Positions 9,852-22,988 of a DNA stretch of 64,000 nt are shown here, piece after piece (position 1 is the first letter of the stretch; each line of letters opens with the position of its first letter). Made by a program: the position numbers and the translations under genes. The DNA is from Metarhizium brunneum (lineage: Eukaryota > Ascomycota > Sordariomycetes > Hypocreales > Clavicipitaceae). The notes beneath the pieces were generated by a model. It worked only from the letters and a program-made list of their open reading frames with translations. It ran no database searches and was not told the DNA's origin. The stretch spans positions 1,178,001-1,242,000 of the forward strand of contig NC_089428.1 of the NCBI RefSeq assembly GCF_013426205.1. The letters run 5' to 3'.

Positions 9852-12676
9852 GGATAGTTGTAAAGGTGGAGGGTGAAGGTGAGAAAGTCGTTGCGATACG
9901 CCGGTGGCGTCGTCAACTCCGATGTCTGAACTCGACGCGTCGATTAAGATTTTCCTTGTTCAACAGGGCCGCCGAGTTGGAATTATTGGGCCAGTAGCCG
10001 CGAAGAGTAATTCACAGCGTTTTGCACCGCCGATTATTCACACCAAGCCGTAGGTATTGTAGAACAAAGAATGGTCAAGGCGTCGATGTTGGGATTGATG
10101 CCATAGTCACGGCCGCAGGGTCTCTGAAAGACTAAGCAAGATGAGAGAGAAAGGTGGAGTCTCGCGGTCAGTCACGTGATGCGGCCATTCTCCTGCTTAT
10201 CTGCATGCAAGAGCCGTGCAGGTTGAAGCGCTAGTAGCCAAGCACAAACGCCTAGTTGATTGGGATGAAAGGACGGCCAACGTTTTTGAAGTGCCCTCAT
10301 TCGATTCTTCTGTGATTCTTGAGCCTGTCGAGGGCTCTGGCACCATCCAGACGCATCTGTGATTATCAACCACGATGCTTGCAGTTCTGTCACGTGATCG
10401 ATTAGTCATCGCTGCAACTGCCTCGCTCCTGCCAATCGGCAGGCGGTGTGCTGCATGATGCCGTCTGATCTGGTGTGCATCAAGCCATGCCATGCCGCAT
10501 GCGAAAAACAAAAGAAACGATGTGTAACAATACGCATAGAAACGGCGAATAACAGCATCGTTCATTCACTCTTCCGGAGCATGTATCGTACCGATGCAGC
10601 CGATCCCCTTTCTGTTCCGCCAGTAAACCTTGATACAAGCCGTTATTGTTTTGCTTTTTCGATCATTGGTAAATGCTACCCTGCATCATGGACCTTTTTA
10701 ATCGGGTTTGAGACCGACACGCCTCTCACCCGCAGGACCACTCCAAAAAGTAGGACGGGTATAGCTGACGACCAGCTCATGCGCGACGCATCTCGTCAGT
10801 GACGACTCTGACGAGCCGGGCTGCGGACTGTTCGTCATCACACCTGCGCGAAGAACAGCCATTCTGCCAAAGGGGTGACGAGGCGTAGTGCATCGCATCC
10901 AACCGGACAATATGACGGACCCCGACAGTCACTGAGGCACTACCTACCGGGGTAGGTGCTGTGATGAGCGGCCGGAATAGCTGCACAAAGCCCGTGAGGT
11001 GCAGATTATTGCAGTCCGTGCGGACAGGTACACGTAGCCGGAGGGGGGCGTACCGGGCGGCTATGCTGTGCAGAATGCCAAGCAAGCCCGTTGATGGACC
11101 ATGACAATGTATGCTCTGCATTGTATTTCAAGATGCGATCAATCAATGGCTGCACTTGCGTGGTGGCTGTGGGGAAGCTATCCTGCCACCCCCTTCTCTG
11201 CGCATGTACGTGGCGCATTTCACCATCCACTGTTGCCACTAGTACTCGATAATGTGCTGGAGGGTTGGGTGTTATTCATGGAATAAGCCTGGTGTCGGAT
11301 TCCAGAGCAGAGAGGCTCGGCAACAAGTCGAACAAGAAACCCTCGGCATTTCAATCGTGGAGGCGCGGGGAAGCCTGCTGCCTCTAATAGTTTGCTCTAG
11401 TCTGACACATGTGGTATTCAGTCAATACGGGCGTGTCAGGTACCCAAGAGCATGAAACTGCTTCAGGCACAGTATTCTCACATGTGATTACAAAGAGCTG
11501 TGCAGGCAAACTCAAGCCAAGGCCAACAGCCTGGCACGCGCCAGAGTTGGGAAGGTGCTGTCCAGGCCTTGCACGGCGCGCCTCTTCGTTTCAGTCCGAT
11601 GTTGTCTGTACCAGAAAACATGCAAAATACGCAATCCGCAACACGCAACTCGAGGCGTAAACCCTCTGTGATGGGTCATGTAACTACATGTGTCATGTTA
11701 AACACGGAAACTTCTCCTCTGGGGTCGTTTGAAGACTGGACCAAAACCATCCAACCACCTCGGCTTGATTTCGCTACGCCTCCACTTCCCCCATATTCTG
11801 GCTGCCACCCCGGCTTCAATCCACGGGGCTAGCACAACCACCATGGGGACTGGACGATCGGGGAAAGCTGAAATCTCCTGTCCTGTCGACTCGGGTGGCC
11901 ATGACGGTGGAGCTGTTGCAGCGGCAGTGCCAAGGCCGATCATTGTGCAGGCTTGGGCAAGCATCGGCCGATGCCTGTTGAGAAACGTCGTCCATCACTC
12001 GTTGCACATTGTACGCCCCGCCTGGACCTGGGCAGATGAACTGCTAATTGCAACATATGGTTACGCCGTGCCCCGACGGCCAGACGTCACTCCAACTTCC
12101 AGGTCTGGTACCGGGCCGTCATGTTTCGCATTCACCGCCGCTTGCGACAAAGACCAAATACTTTAAAGCCCCCCGGTATGGCCCACCTTGCTAACTTCCA
12201 TTCTTCGCTTATCCTGAACACGGCTACGGAGTAGTAGCTGGGCCTTTGTTTCATTTCCTTCTGACCTCTCATCAAGATCTACTTTGGAAGGCACTCTGAT
12301 CTTGTTATGCTGTTGTCCTTTCGTCCTGCCCCTTGTCGAATGCAGCAAGATTCGGTTCAACCGAGAGACGTCTGGTGAACCAACACGGGCAGCTTTGAAC
12401 TGTTCAGCTGTATCGCAAACCTCCATGTGCGCTGTCCTGCGAATATTTGCGGAGCGCACAGACGATAATTGAAAATCTACTGGGTATGTTGGGCAGTTAA
12501 CTCGTGGTCATTCGACTTGATTGGAGTTGGAACCTGATTGAGCCCAAACTGGTCTTTATGGTTCAATGAAACTCCTTCCACCAAATGCTGTTCATATCGT
12601 AAACGGCTTGGGCTTACATACATCGTAGAGTTCTTCATCACTTGCTTGACAAAGCCCGTCGTTCTCAACCGCCATC
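9852..12676. other. Long intergenic region between NAB2 and the P450
   Basis: 2.8 kb between divergent genes (NAB2 minus, P450 plus). Nothing coding could be supported: ORFs up to ~145 codons lack domains and conflict in frame. It contains a short inverted repeat at 10943-10958 (ACCTACC, 2-base spacer, GGTAGGT). One exact TACGGAGTA motif lies at 12225-12233, about 450 bases before the P450 start. Confidence 0.5.
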
Positions 12677-14437
12677 ATGGGCGTCGTTGAAGCCGTCCTG
12701 GAGCTACTGTCTGCGAGGGTCATCCTCTCTTTTCTTCTATTTGCCATTGTCCTCCATCGCGTGATTCAACGTTTTGACGAGCACCGCCGGATCAAACGTC
12801 TTGGTAACTATGGCAAGGACATGGGAAGCTGGGTCCCGTTGGGTTCGTTGATCTGCCTTTCAGTATCATCCAATCTACTGGTCTAACCGCCAACAGGCCT
12901 TGATATAGTTTCGAGAGGCATCCGCGCAGTTTGGACGCATAAAACTATGGAAGTCTGGCGTGATCACTTTTTCAAACGCAACAAGCGCAACACGGTTGAA
13001 GGTCGTATTGCCAACGAACGCGTCATTTTCACCATTGACCCGGAAAATATCAAGGCTATCTTAGCAACGCAGTTTTCTGATTTTGGCAAGGGAGAACCCT
13101 TCCGCGAAGAGTGGGGAGAATTTCTGGGTGATAGTATCTTCACAACCGATGGTGCCATGTGGCATAACAGCCGGCAGATGCTGAGACCCCAGTTTACGAG
13201 AGATCGTGTCAGCGATCTCGAGTGCTTCGAGGGGCACATGGATACTCTATTTAGGACGATGGCAAATGGGGGTGCTTTACAAGGAGAGAACCAGCCGGTG
13301 AATATGAAAGAGGTCAATGGACGTGTCATTGATATCGCGGATTTGTTTTACCGATACACCTTGGATGTTGCAACGGATTTCCTCCTTGGAACTGACGTCA
13401 AGTCGATGAGGTACGATCGCATTCCCATCGTCTAATATATGTCCCCTACTATTGCTTACTTGAACCCTTTGTTGTTTTGCTTCCATGCTGACATGGATTA
13501 AAGTACCCCAAAGCAAGAATTTGCCGAAGCCTTCAACAATGTTCAACGCTTCCAAAACATCGCCTCTCGTGCTAGCAACCTTCGCTGGTTGATTCCGAAA
13601 TGGCAATATCGCGCTGATCTCCGTGTCATCAACACCTTTGTGGGACGCTTCATCGACCTCGCACTGCAAATGACCCCCGAGGAACTGGAATCCAAGAGTA
13701 AAGCCGACAAAGGATACACTTTCCTCCATGAACTTGCTCGATTTACCCGCGACCCCAAGGTTATTCGAGACCAGGTTATCGCTGTCCTGCTTGCGGGTCG
13801 CGACACCACTGCCGGAACTCTATCTTGGGCTATTTACGAGCTGGCACGCCATCCAGAATGCTTCGCCAAGATGCGTCGTGAAATCCTCGAGGTTGTCGGC
13901 CCTACCAAGCCGCCCACCTACGAACATCTAAAGAACATGCCTTACATGAAGGCCGTCATTAACGAAACGCTTCGCCTCTACCCCGCCGTCCCGTTCAACG
14001 TCCGCCTCGCCCTCAAGGACTGCACCCTCCCTCGCGGCGGCGGACCCGACGGCACCGAACCCCTTCCCGTTCTCAAAGACACCAAGATCGGCTACTCTAC
14101 ACTGGTCATGCAGCGCCGTCCGGAATTGTACCCCGCTGTTTCTGAGACCTTTGCCGACCCTGCCCTATTCAGTCCCGAGCGATGGACAAACTGGCATCCG
14201 AAGCCACATGAATACATACCCTTCAATGCCGGTCCCCGTATCTGCATTGGCCAGCAGTTTGCTCTTACAGAAATGAGCTATGTCCTAGTTAGGATGTTTC
14301 AGCGTTTCGACCGTCTAGACAGCCACATGTTTGAACTGGATGGGGATAGTCCTATGCTGAAAGCAGACGTTGTTTTGTCGCCAGGGCAGGGAGTTCGCGT
14401 TGCGTTTTGGGAAGCACAGCAGGCTGAAAAGGCATGA
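12677..14437 (+). CDS. Cytochrome P450, CYP52-like (fatty acid/alkane hydroxylase type)
   Basis: Exons 12677-12842, 12897-13410 and 13504-14437, 537 aa. Haem-thiolate monooxygenase, probably ER-anchored by the hydrophobic helix at residues ~12-30. Diagnostic motifs: I-helix AGRDTT (324-329), ExxR as ETLR (381-384), a PERF-like SPERWTNW, and the haem loop FNAGPRICIG with the iron-ligating Cys at 474. The AGRDTT plus FNAGPRICIGQQFAL combination is typical of CYP52/CYP539-like enzymes that omega-hydroxylate alkanes and fatty acids (family knowledge; subfamily not proven). Introns are 54 and 93 nt. The first uses GTTCGT with a CTAAC branch point, and splicing at 12842 restores the conserved PLGLDIV junction. 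It is tail-to-tail with the aminotransferase, only 286 bases apart. Confidence 0.93.
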
Positions 14438-14723
14438 ATTACGGAATGAATGTGGAACGAAGCCAAGATTCGGCAAACCACAAGCTTATGACACATGTTA
14501 TGGGGGATAATCACAATGAAGTGTATGATGATGTCGAGGGTTAATTTTTTTTTTGGACATATTGATCTTGTCAGGAGCTAGCCAGCAATACACCTCACTC
14601 ATATCCGTATTATTATTTCTTCTTTTTTTTCTTTCTCCTCTTCACCATATTCGCCATTTCCAATTACGTCATACTCTCACATTGATGTAAGTCATATCAC
14701 TCATAAGACGGCTACGTTGAATT

Positions 14724-16633
14724 TTACCAGTTGCCAAAACTATGACGCACAGCCTGGCCGAATCTCCTAATGGCCTCGTTCATGTTCTCTGGGCTGGCAG
14801 CAGCGTATGTGGCGCGGAAGAATAATCCAGGCATTGGTTTCTCCTTCTCAGCCAGGAACCAGGAACCTCGGGCAACGAGGACGCCGCCGTCGATACACGA
14901 GTTGAAAATCTCTTCTTCGACGTCGTTGAGGGACTTGGTGGCGGCTTGAGGATGCTTGGCGTAGTCTACATGAAGCCATAACTGCAGTGCTTTGTTTCAG
15001 TTTGCTGCTCAGTCAGGTAATGGAAGGGGAGCAAATGCACTTACAAACATGCCCGCGGCCGGGGGGGTCCAGGTCACGATATCCCGGGGTAGATGCTCCT
15101 CGCATGCGGCGAGCAGGGCATCCCTTCTCTTGGTATACTGTACGCGCAGGTTCATCAACCACCGCAGGTAGCCTTCGTGGCCCCACGTTTCGTCAAGGAG
15201 TTTGTACAGAATGATTTGGGAGAAACCGCTGGGTCCTTGGCTGGCTACCTCGGCGTGACGCTGGTACCGCTCGATGATTTGCTCCGAGGCAACCACCCAG
15301 CCGAGCCGCGAGCCGGGCACTAGGACCTTGGAGACAGAGTCCATGCGCAAGACGCGGCCGTCAATGTCCATGCTGACATACGTCGGGATCAAGGATGATA
15401 CAAATTCTTCAACGGTACTCGGGGGAGGAACGTCAGGCTGGTTGCGGCCGGTGTAGGGCTGCATCTGAAGGAAGTAGTACGGCTCGTCTTCGATGATGAA
15501 GACGTCGTGCTTTTGGCAGACGGAGTAGATGGCCCTTCTCCTCTCGGTGCCCTGAGTAGCACCCGTGGGGTTTTGGCCAGACGGGACTGTGTACAAAACA
15601 TGGGGTTTTCTAGCGCCACGCTCCTTGTCGTCCCAGTTGGTGAGGAGCATGTCCATGGCCTCTGGTACCAAACCCTCATCGTCAATGGGGGTTCCAAAGA
15701 CTTTGACACCGAGGGGGGCAATGGTCTCCAGAGCGGTTGAGAAGCTAAAGTCCTCGGTCAGAACGGAATCCCCTCGATCCTTGTCGCAGAACATTCGGAG
15801 AGCTTGCTCTAGCGCGCCGGTGCTGCCAATAGTTTGGCAGATGCGCCAGTCTGCATAAGGAGGGTTACACACAATCTCGGTGTGTTCGGTGAGGAAGCGC
15901 AACATTTGCGCCGAGCCGGTAGACTGGCCGTAGTTAAGGGCAATGGATAAGTCGTAAACGGCATCGTGGTCGCGCACATCGTATTTTCCAATGGTGACAG
16001 TCTGCCCGTTCTCTAGGGTTTCCTCCTCGGAGAAGTGAGGAGCGACGGGGACTTTCATGGCGAATTCAGCGAATGGAAAAGTCTCGCTGGAAGGCAGGCC
16101 GCCGCCGAGGGAAATGAGACCAGGTTTCTTGAGGTGCTTCGCTGCTAGCTTAAGGGTGCATGGCTTTCGCTCTAGGCTTTCCTTGCTGAGATGGCCTGTT
16201 GCAGAGGCTGTAAGACGACGGAATCTGGGGTTGCTTGGGAAAAGGAGGGTGAGGGTTTACGTACTGTCCCAGCGCTTTGCCTTTGGTTTTCCATTTTGCT
16301 TGTTCGCATGTTAGAAAAGATTGTGTCGTTTAGATGATAATTAAATACATGGATAGAATATGATTTGGTAGGTATTGGGTGGTGACTTACCGGACCCTTC
16401 CACATATCGCTATCTGAAGCGGCAGCAATTCCGGCAACGAGCTTTCCGGCCTTGGCCCTTCTGGCCAGTATGTCCTCGATGATGGACGAGCCCGGTGTGA
16501 CTCCATTCTTGGTTCCGTTCAGAGCAGCAGCGGCAGCAGCATGGTTGCCGTTGACACCATTGGAGCTTGCCTGCGCGGGCTGTGATTGGCCAGGCTGGCC
16601 TGGGAGGGCTGTGTGGGGTGTAGCAACCGGCAT
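14724..16633 (-). CDS. ARO8: ARO8-type aromatic/2-aminoadipate aminotransferase
   Basis: Complement of exons 16633-16391, 16298-16265, 16195-15045 and 14981-14724, 561 aa. PLP-dependent fold-type I transaminase. The family converts aromatic amino acids, kynurenine or 2-aminoadipate to the 2-oxo acids (family knowledge; substrate not assigned). Key sequence: GLISLGGGLPSSETFPF at the substrate loop, VPSGQNPTG, the EDEPYYFLQ strand and the PLP-lysine segment DSVSKVLVPGSRLGW. Exon 2 is a 34-nt micro-exon coding QNGKPKAKRWD plus one base. It is needed to join the low-complexity N-terminus to the conserved HLSKES segment. Exon 4 supplies the C-terminal LWLHVDYAKHPQA domain part. The Ala/Asn/Gly-rich first ~60 residues are extra compared with yeast Aro8. 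The symbol is a family label; several paralogues usually exist. Confidence 0.9.
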
Positions 16634-18163
16634 GTTTGGAGGCGGGATGTAAGTGTCTGACGGTGGTGACTCGGCGTTGTGTTATCAGCGAGCAGCAAGG
16701 GCCGTGCAAGTGGCTTGGATGCAGCAGAGAATACGCTGAAGGGGCAGCTTCTGTAGGCGAGAAAGCGGTGTCTGGTTGCCAAGAGGCACTTGAGGACAGG
16801 AATAATGATGGCAAAATGCAAAAGATGGGAAGGAAAGTGTGGTGTAAGTTCCAAGTGCAAGACGCAAGTCGGTCTTGCCTTTTACGGGGCCAAGGGCGCA
16901 GATGTTCGGGGGTCACGGCGCTTGGACTCCGGGGTCCAGGTGGGCAGGCGTCCAGATGGCCACTGGTCCGGCGTCGGCAGGCCACCGCTCCTAGCCGCAT
17001 TTATCCACTGACGCTGCCGCGGGCTCCTCTGGCTGTTGGTCCATTTGCTGCGTGGTTGCGGGCATGGTTGGTTGGACGGCGGGTTGATGGGCCCGGGGCA
17101 CCTGCGACAACGGGTCACCTGGTCTCTTTCATTACGTACATAAGGCGCGCGCCCTTGGGTGAACCGGTGCCGTTTTCGGGCGATATGAGACAGCCTGGTC
17201 TTTGTCTCGTTTTGTCATCCATACTGCAGCTTGCCTTATCATCTCTGGTACTAGTGTTGACATGCCTGCCAGCTTCCGGCTTACATGCTCCGTATCTGCT
17301 TTGATAGGACTAAGATAACAACCACACCACACGTCGCGAGAGGGCCATTGTGCGACGTCCGTGTTTCACAGACTTCCTATTGCATGCGGAAAATCGGAGC
17401 ATAACTAATATTAATCTAAAAGCAGTGCAGTTGCCCATCTCTCTGTATCGTCTCTCCGTCCTGCGCCACAACCATGAATAGGATTGTGAGTTCCCCACAC
17501 TTGGCCATAAGAGGAGCTTCATTATAGTACGGAGTATACGCATACAAATGCAATAGCATTCTGACCGTTATCTGGGGTATGGAAAGCATGAGGGGCTCAA
17601 CCGCTGGGACCCTATGGAGAGATGGAGTGTCCGCGGAATTTTGACGAACAAAATCAGTTTATATTCGTGCCAAATTGTGGTAAGAAGGATGCTCCGATTT
17701 TGAAGACGTTTGTATGACCTTGCTCAATTTTTTTTTTCATTTAAATTTTTTATCTTTGTCATCTACACAGACTCCAAAAGCACAGGGAATATTCCCATCT
17801 TGAACAAGCAAGGTAGGTATGTCTATTCGATGCTTATGTAATCGCCCTCTCGGGTCGATCCGACCCACTTTGTCTCGACGCGGCGAGCACCCTAGTGGTT
17901 TACCCCGTAGCTGCATGTTAGACACTGACTGACATGGCCAGGAGCTCCTGATGCTTGCATGTCATGCCAGACATTCAATTGCTCCAGTCCATATGCGCCT
18001 CCATCACCAACTCGTTACCAACAAGGCCCCGTCATTCATTGATACAGAATCTTCCCAGACCAATGGGACCCCATACACGGACATGGTCAACAAAGTGCAA
18101 TAGCCTCACTGTCGTCCTCGAACCCTGCGCATAAGGTGGCCTGCCGAGGAGGTTGCGGCCATA
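16634..18163. other. Bidirectional promoter region of ARO8-like and RIC1
   Basis: 1.5 kb between divergent genes. No supportable coding sequence: ORFs near 16.4-17.3 kb are overlapping shadows and leader sequence. Contains one exact TACGGAGTA at 17528-17536 and an AT-rich block at 17640-17760. Confidence 0.55.
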
Positions 18164-21100
18164 ATGTATTGGCCCATTGGCACTCCACGCATTTATGCCA
18201 CCAGCAGCAGTCGCGCTCCCGATCTCAACCTCGTCGTGTCCTATGACGGCCTCCAGCAGCCCGACGCATACAGTTCCTCGTCATCACTCGGCAAAGATGG
18301 ACAGTCCCGAGCTGCTGCCGACGACGTCGACTTTCAACACCCCTCTCCTACTCCATTGACGCCAGCCACGCCGGCTGTCCAGCCCGTCCTGGGAGACGAC
18401 TTGTTTCCTTCAGCAAAGAGCCCCTCGCCCTCGATTGATTCGCGAAACAAAGCTACAGTTCCATTTAAAGATCCCGTACTTGCCCTAGCCGTCACCCGTA
18501 CTGCTCACCTGTTTGGCGTCATCACGACAACAAGCATTACCTTGTGGCAAACCAAGGTCGGTCCAACATTTTCCCCTTCCTCCCAAGTAGGCCATGATAA
18601 TAGCTAACACGTTGTAGCCTACCGTTGTACTTGCAGTCGTCGTGCGATCCGAGTCTTCTATCCAATCTTACGGAACCAATGTCGACCTCTTATTGCGTCC
18701 AGACTCTGCCATACTAGTGGTTCATACTTCCAAAGGATACCTCATCACCTATTCAATTGCTACCGATGGCGAGTCGTGTGTCTATAAACCCCAATTTCCA
18801 AACCACCACAACGTCCAACGGCGAAAACAAAGTCTGATTGGGCCCCAAGCGGCGCTGAGAGGAGACCAAATTCTCTGGGGTCCAGGAGAAGGCTCAGGGG
18901 TCCGCGACGTCAGCGTGCGATTCCGAATGGTGATCAAGATCGATGCTGGTATTGAAAGTGCCTTGGCACTCGATGACGAATTGGTTGTGGCGACAAGGAA
19001 GCCCGCCGCTGTTCAATGCATCCGATGGACTCCGGACAGCACGGGCAACCAGACGAGAACCGAGATTATAAGCAAGATGGGGTGGGTCGAGAATAAGACG
19101 TCTATTCTAGAGATGACATACGACAGACCCATGAATTTAGCAACCTGGATCACCAGCGATGGACGAGTATACGCGGTACAAAGACAACAATCGAGGGAGG
19201 ACTTGGATTCTGAAGGTGTGGACGCAAAGCGTCTATTTAAAGGCTACTGTTTTCATATTCCTGAAACCTCTGCTAGCCACGCCGTCAAGGCTGTTATAAA
19301 TGCCCGGTTTTCGTTGATTGCGGCGGGATGCGCTGACGGGACAGTTTACGTGTACTCTGTTCGAGATTACTCGGGTAATATTGTGCTCTCACATAAGCAT
19401 AAGATCCCCGTTTCAAACGCCGCTACTGGAGCTTTTACTTCCCTTTGCTACTCCCCTGACGGATATTGCCTTTTTGCTGGATTTGAAAAGGGATGGTCGA
19501 CATGGAGTATGTTTGGCAAACTAGGTAGCAACAGTTTCGGGTCCGATGCACGCATTTCCAGCGGGAATGATGAGCAGTGGCTGACCGGAGTGTCGTCAGC
19601 TTCGTGGATCGGAGGCGGTTCTGAAATCCTACTTGCAGGCCCTTGCCACGAAGCCATTTGGAGTTTGGAAATGGCCAAGAACGCAGTCACGGGCTGTTAT
19701 AATGAAGCAAACGTCTTTCGGACGGTCCTTCAGACCCCGGCTGCAGTTATGGTGTATCGAGGATATGACCTCCCCGATATGACGAGCATCTCAGCCGAGC
19801 CCTTTCTGTGGCACACAGCCAGGATACCTCCAACATATTTGTTAAATCAGTGGCCCATCCGCCAGACGGTCATATCTGCAGATGGAAGATACGTCGCCGT
19901 CGCCGGCCGCCGTGGCCTTGCACATTATAGCGTCAATAGCGGCCGATGGAAGACATTTACAACCGAAGCCATGGAAAACGATTTCCAAGTCCGAGGCGGC
20001 ATGTGCTGGTATCAGCATATTCTCGTTGCTGCAGTCGAGAGCGACAGGAGCTTCGAGCTGCGCCTGTTCTCAAGAGAAACACCCCTCGACATGGCTCAAG
20101 TATTATTCCGCCAGCATATCCCCGCACCAGTTGTGCTCGTGACCACGTCTGGTGAAGATTCTCTTCTTGTTTACACGTATGAGAATATTTTGTATCATTT
20201 CATATTTACCCCATGGGCGGATTCTGTTCGTCTTGTTCAGGCGGGACAGATTGCGTTTCATGGCATAGTACGATCTCCTGCTAGAGTTCGAGGGCTCAGC
20301 TGGATATTACCTGAATCTCAGATGGTGGATGGGGACCCGTCTCAGGATGTGGCTGTAGCATCCGTGATATTCTTGGTGGACGGTAAACTAGTTCTTCTGA
20401 GCCCTTCGCTCAATGAAGAGGGCCAGTTGAAGTACGATATGCGTATTATTGCTCAAAACGTCGAGTACCACGCCAGCATGAGAGATCAGCCCCTACTCAA
20501 TGTGGCCCATTTATCAGACGATCCGTCACTCAGACGTGGCCCGCCTGCATTGAAATATTCTCTATGGGTCTTCGACGGCGTGGAGGTGAAGGCGTGGGCT
20601 AACATTAACGAACTGCTGAATGGTGCTTTGGCCGATGGCGGCAAAGACTTTCCTGCGCCCGTATCTGTTCCCGTGGATTTTTATCCACTGTCAGTTCTAC
20701 TGGAAAAGGGCATAATACTAGGAGTTGAATCAGACTTGGTCCAAAGGCGGGATGTGACGTTTTCTTTTTTCCATTTCGCCATCAGGGTAAGTTAGCACGG
20801 GAACCGTATTGCTCGACGGAGTAGTTGTGCTGACTGTAATTAGACACACCTGTTTCTGCCCGAGATTTTGCGCTTTTACCTGCGACAGGGCAGAACGATT
20901 GAAGCGGGAGAGCTCTGTGAACAATATCAAAATTTGGAGTACTTGTCGCACGGATTGGAAATTTTGCTTCATCGTGTCCTGGACGAGGAAGCAGATACAT
21001 GTCCGAAACCTGAAGATGCTGTTCTTCCCCGGGTGCTGTCTCTTCTGTCAGCATCATCTAAAGAGTATCTAGACGTGGTGCTACAGTGCACTCGCAAAAC

Positions 21101-21572
21101 AGAAGTGCGGCAATGGAAGACATTATTTGCTTACTTGCCTCCAGCGCAAGAGCTGTTTGAGGAATCGCTGCAACGGGGATCACTCAAAACCGCAGGCGGC
21201 TACCTGATCGTGCTGCACACACTTGAGGAATTCCAGTCGCTGACCGACCAGTCTGTACGCGTCTTGTCGAGGGCAATCCAGGAAGGGGACTGGGAGTTGT
21301 GCAAAGAACTCGCCCGTTTCTTAGCGGCTATGGATGAGACGGGAGAAGTGCTCAAGGAAGTGATGGAGGTGGTAAATATAGGACAAAAGCAAGGACGTGC
21401 TCCCCAGGAGATAGTGAGTCGGCTGAAGATTCCGGGTCCAAGGGTTGCCAATGGCACTAGAAGAAGTAGTAGGGATGATGGTGAGGAGACCGAGTCTGAT
21501 GTACCGTCGGCAAGCGACGCGTCTAGTGTTGGGTCAACGGCCAGTCCTTTTAACGGAGCTAGGTCGCCATGA
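18164..21572 (+). CDS. RIC1: RIC1, subunit of the Ric1-Rgp1 exchange factor for Ypt6/Rab6
   Basis: Exons 18164-18556, 18618-20786 and 20844-21572, 1096 aa. With Rgp1 it activates Ypt6/Rab6 at the Golgi for endosome-to-Golgi retrograde transport (family knowledge). The N-terminus MYWPIGTPRIYA is the family's typical start. A long beta-propeller-like region follows, including a hydrophobic strand pattern around LLLRPDSAILVVHTSKGYLI. The helical RIC1 domain starts near residue 850 (THLFLPEILRFYLRQGRTIEAG). The C-terminus is Ser/Asp-rich. Introns of 61 and 57 nt keep phase 0. Exon 1 carries a Ser/Pro-rich low-complexity insert (about 35-90). Length agrees with the family (around 1000-1100 aa). 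Confidence 0.91.
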
Positions 21573-21978
21573 GGTGGGAATCATATGTGGTGGGCAGGGG
21601 TGTGTACAAAAATGCATGGGTAGGAGGGGGAATTTCATGTAGCTAGACGGGCGGTATCTTGGGATTACGATGTTAGAAAACTAGCGGGAATACCATTATT
21701 GCATTTTTAAAAAAAAAAAATTTTTAATGGGCGGTCCAGACTGGTTGTAAGTTGACCATTGCATTGTCGCTTGAAGTGGTGAGGTTTTTGTCTCGCGCCT
21801 TCAATGCCAGTCACGTTATCGCACCAATCAACCCCGCCATGTTGCGGCCCGCCAATCTCGCTGCAAGTGCATGCAACACAAAAACCACCTCCCAACGTCA
21901 ACCCATCCTAGCCACGGTCGGCATCACGTACAACCCTCCCATCCCAGCACATTGAAGCTCTCTGGTAGCTTGCCTAGA
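21573..21978. other. RIC1 3' region and CKB promoter
   Basis: 405 bases between two plus-strand genes. It holds an A12 tract directly followed by T5 (21709-21725), a likely 3'-end or transcription-spacing element, and the short upstream region of the CK2 beta gene. No coding sequence seen. Confidence 0.5.
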
Positions 21979-22988
21979 ATGATGGACGACTATGTTAGCG
22001 AGTCCGATAGTGACTACACGAGCTATTGGCGTGACTGGGTACGTATAGTTTTGCTCATCTCGGCACTCGATCCATCCCATTTCCCCCGGGGATCTACTTA
22101 CTATCTGTCCCTCATGGCCCAATGTGGAAAAAAGACCAGCTACATACATACCCAGATGTGACGAGACGGCTAACCGCGCGATATGCAGTTCATCTCATCC
22201 CGTGGCAACGAGTACTTTTGCGAAATCGACGAAGACTACCTCACCGACCGATTCAACCTGACAGGTCTCAACACCGAGGTCCAGTACTACCAGTATGCAC
22301 TGGACCTGGTCACCGATGTGTTTGACCTCGACTGCGACGACGAGATGCGCGAGACGATTGAGAAGTCGGCTCGGCATCTGTACGGACTCGTGCACGCGCG
22401 GTTCATCGTCACGACGCGGGGCCTCACAAAGATGGTACTGCTTCTTCTTTTCCTTGTAGATTCCCTACCCGTTCATCTCCAGGCGCTGACTGCCCTTTTT
22501 TTTTCTTTTTCCAAAAACAGCTAGACAAGTATAAAAAGGCCGAGTTTGGGAAATGCCCCCGGGTGAACTGCCACTCGCACCCGCTGCTGCCCATGGGGCT
22601 GAGCGACGTGCCCAACGTCAAGCCCGTCAAGCTATTCTGCGCCCGCTGCGAGGACATTTACAACCCCAAGTCGAGCCGGCACGCGACCATTGACGGCGCC
22701 TACTTCGGCACGTCTTTCCACAACATCATCTTCCAGGTGTATCCGGCGCTGATCCCGACCAAGACCATGGAGAGGTATGTGCCGCGGGTGTATGGGTTCA
22801 AGGTGCACGCCTCGGCGGCGCTGGTGCGGTGGCAGTGCGTCAGGAGGGACGAGATGAGGAGGCGGCTGAGGAAGCTCGAGATTGACTCTGGCTTTGGCGT
22901 CGAGGAGGATGCCGACGACGACGACGACGAGGCCGACGAGGACCTGGAGTTTGAGGCCGTTGATGGGCGGGGCGTGATGCCGATATGA
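21979..22988 (+). CDS. CKB1: Casein kinase II regulatory subunit beta
   Basis: Exons 21979-22038, 22189-22434 and 22521-22988, 257 aa. It dimerises and holds two CK2 catalytic subunits in the tetrameric holoenzyme, in nucleus and cytosol (family knowledge). Motifs: the acidic N-terminal SESDSD, FISSRGNEYFCEIDEDYL, the zinc-binding pairs CPRVNC and CARC that form the dimer interface, and SFHNIIFQVYP. The C-terminus ends in an Asp/Glu-rich run typical of fungal CKB1-type subunits. Introns are 150 and 86 nt with CTAAC/GCTAAC branch points upstream of acceptors ATGCAG and AACAG. The choice of CKB1 rather than CKB2 is based on the acidic tail and is less certain than the family. Confidence 0.95.

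Noticed and set aside
10938..10963. Hairpin-like ACCTACC/GGTAGGT as a terminator
   Set aside because: Only seven pairs with a two-base loop and no nearby transcript end. It probably belongs to the same short palindromic motif background.
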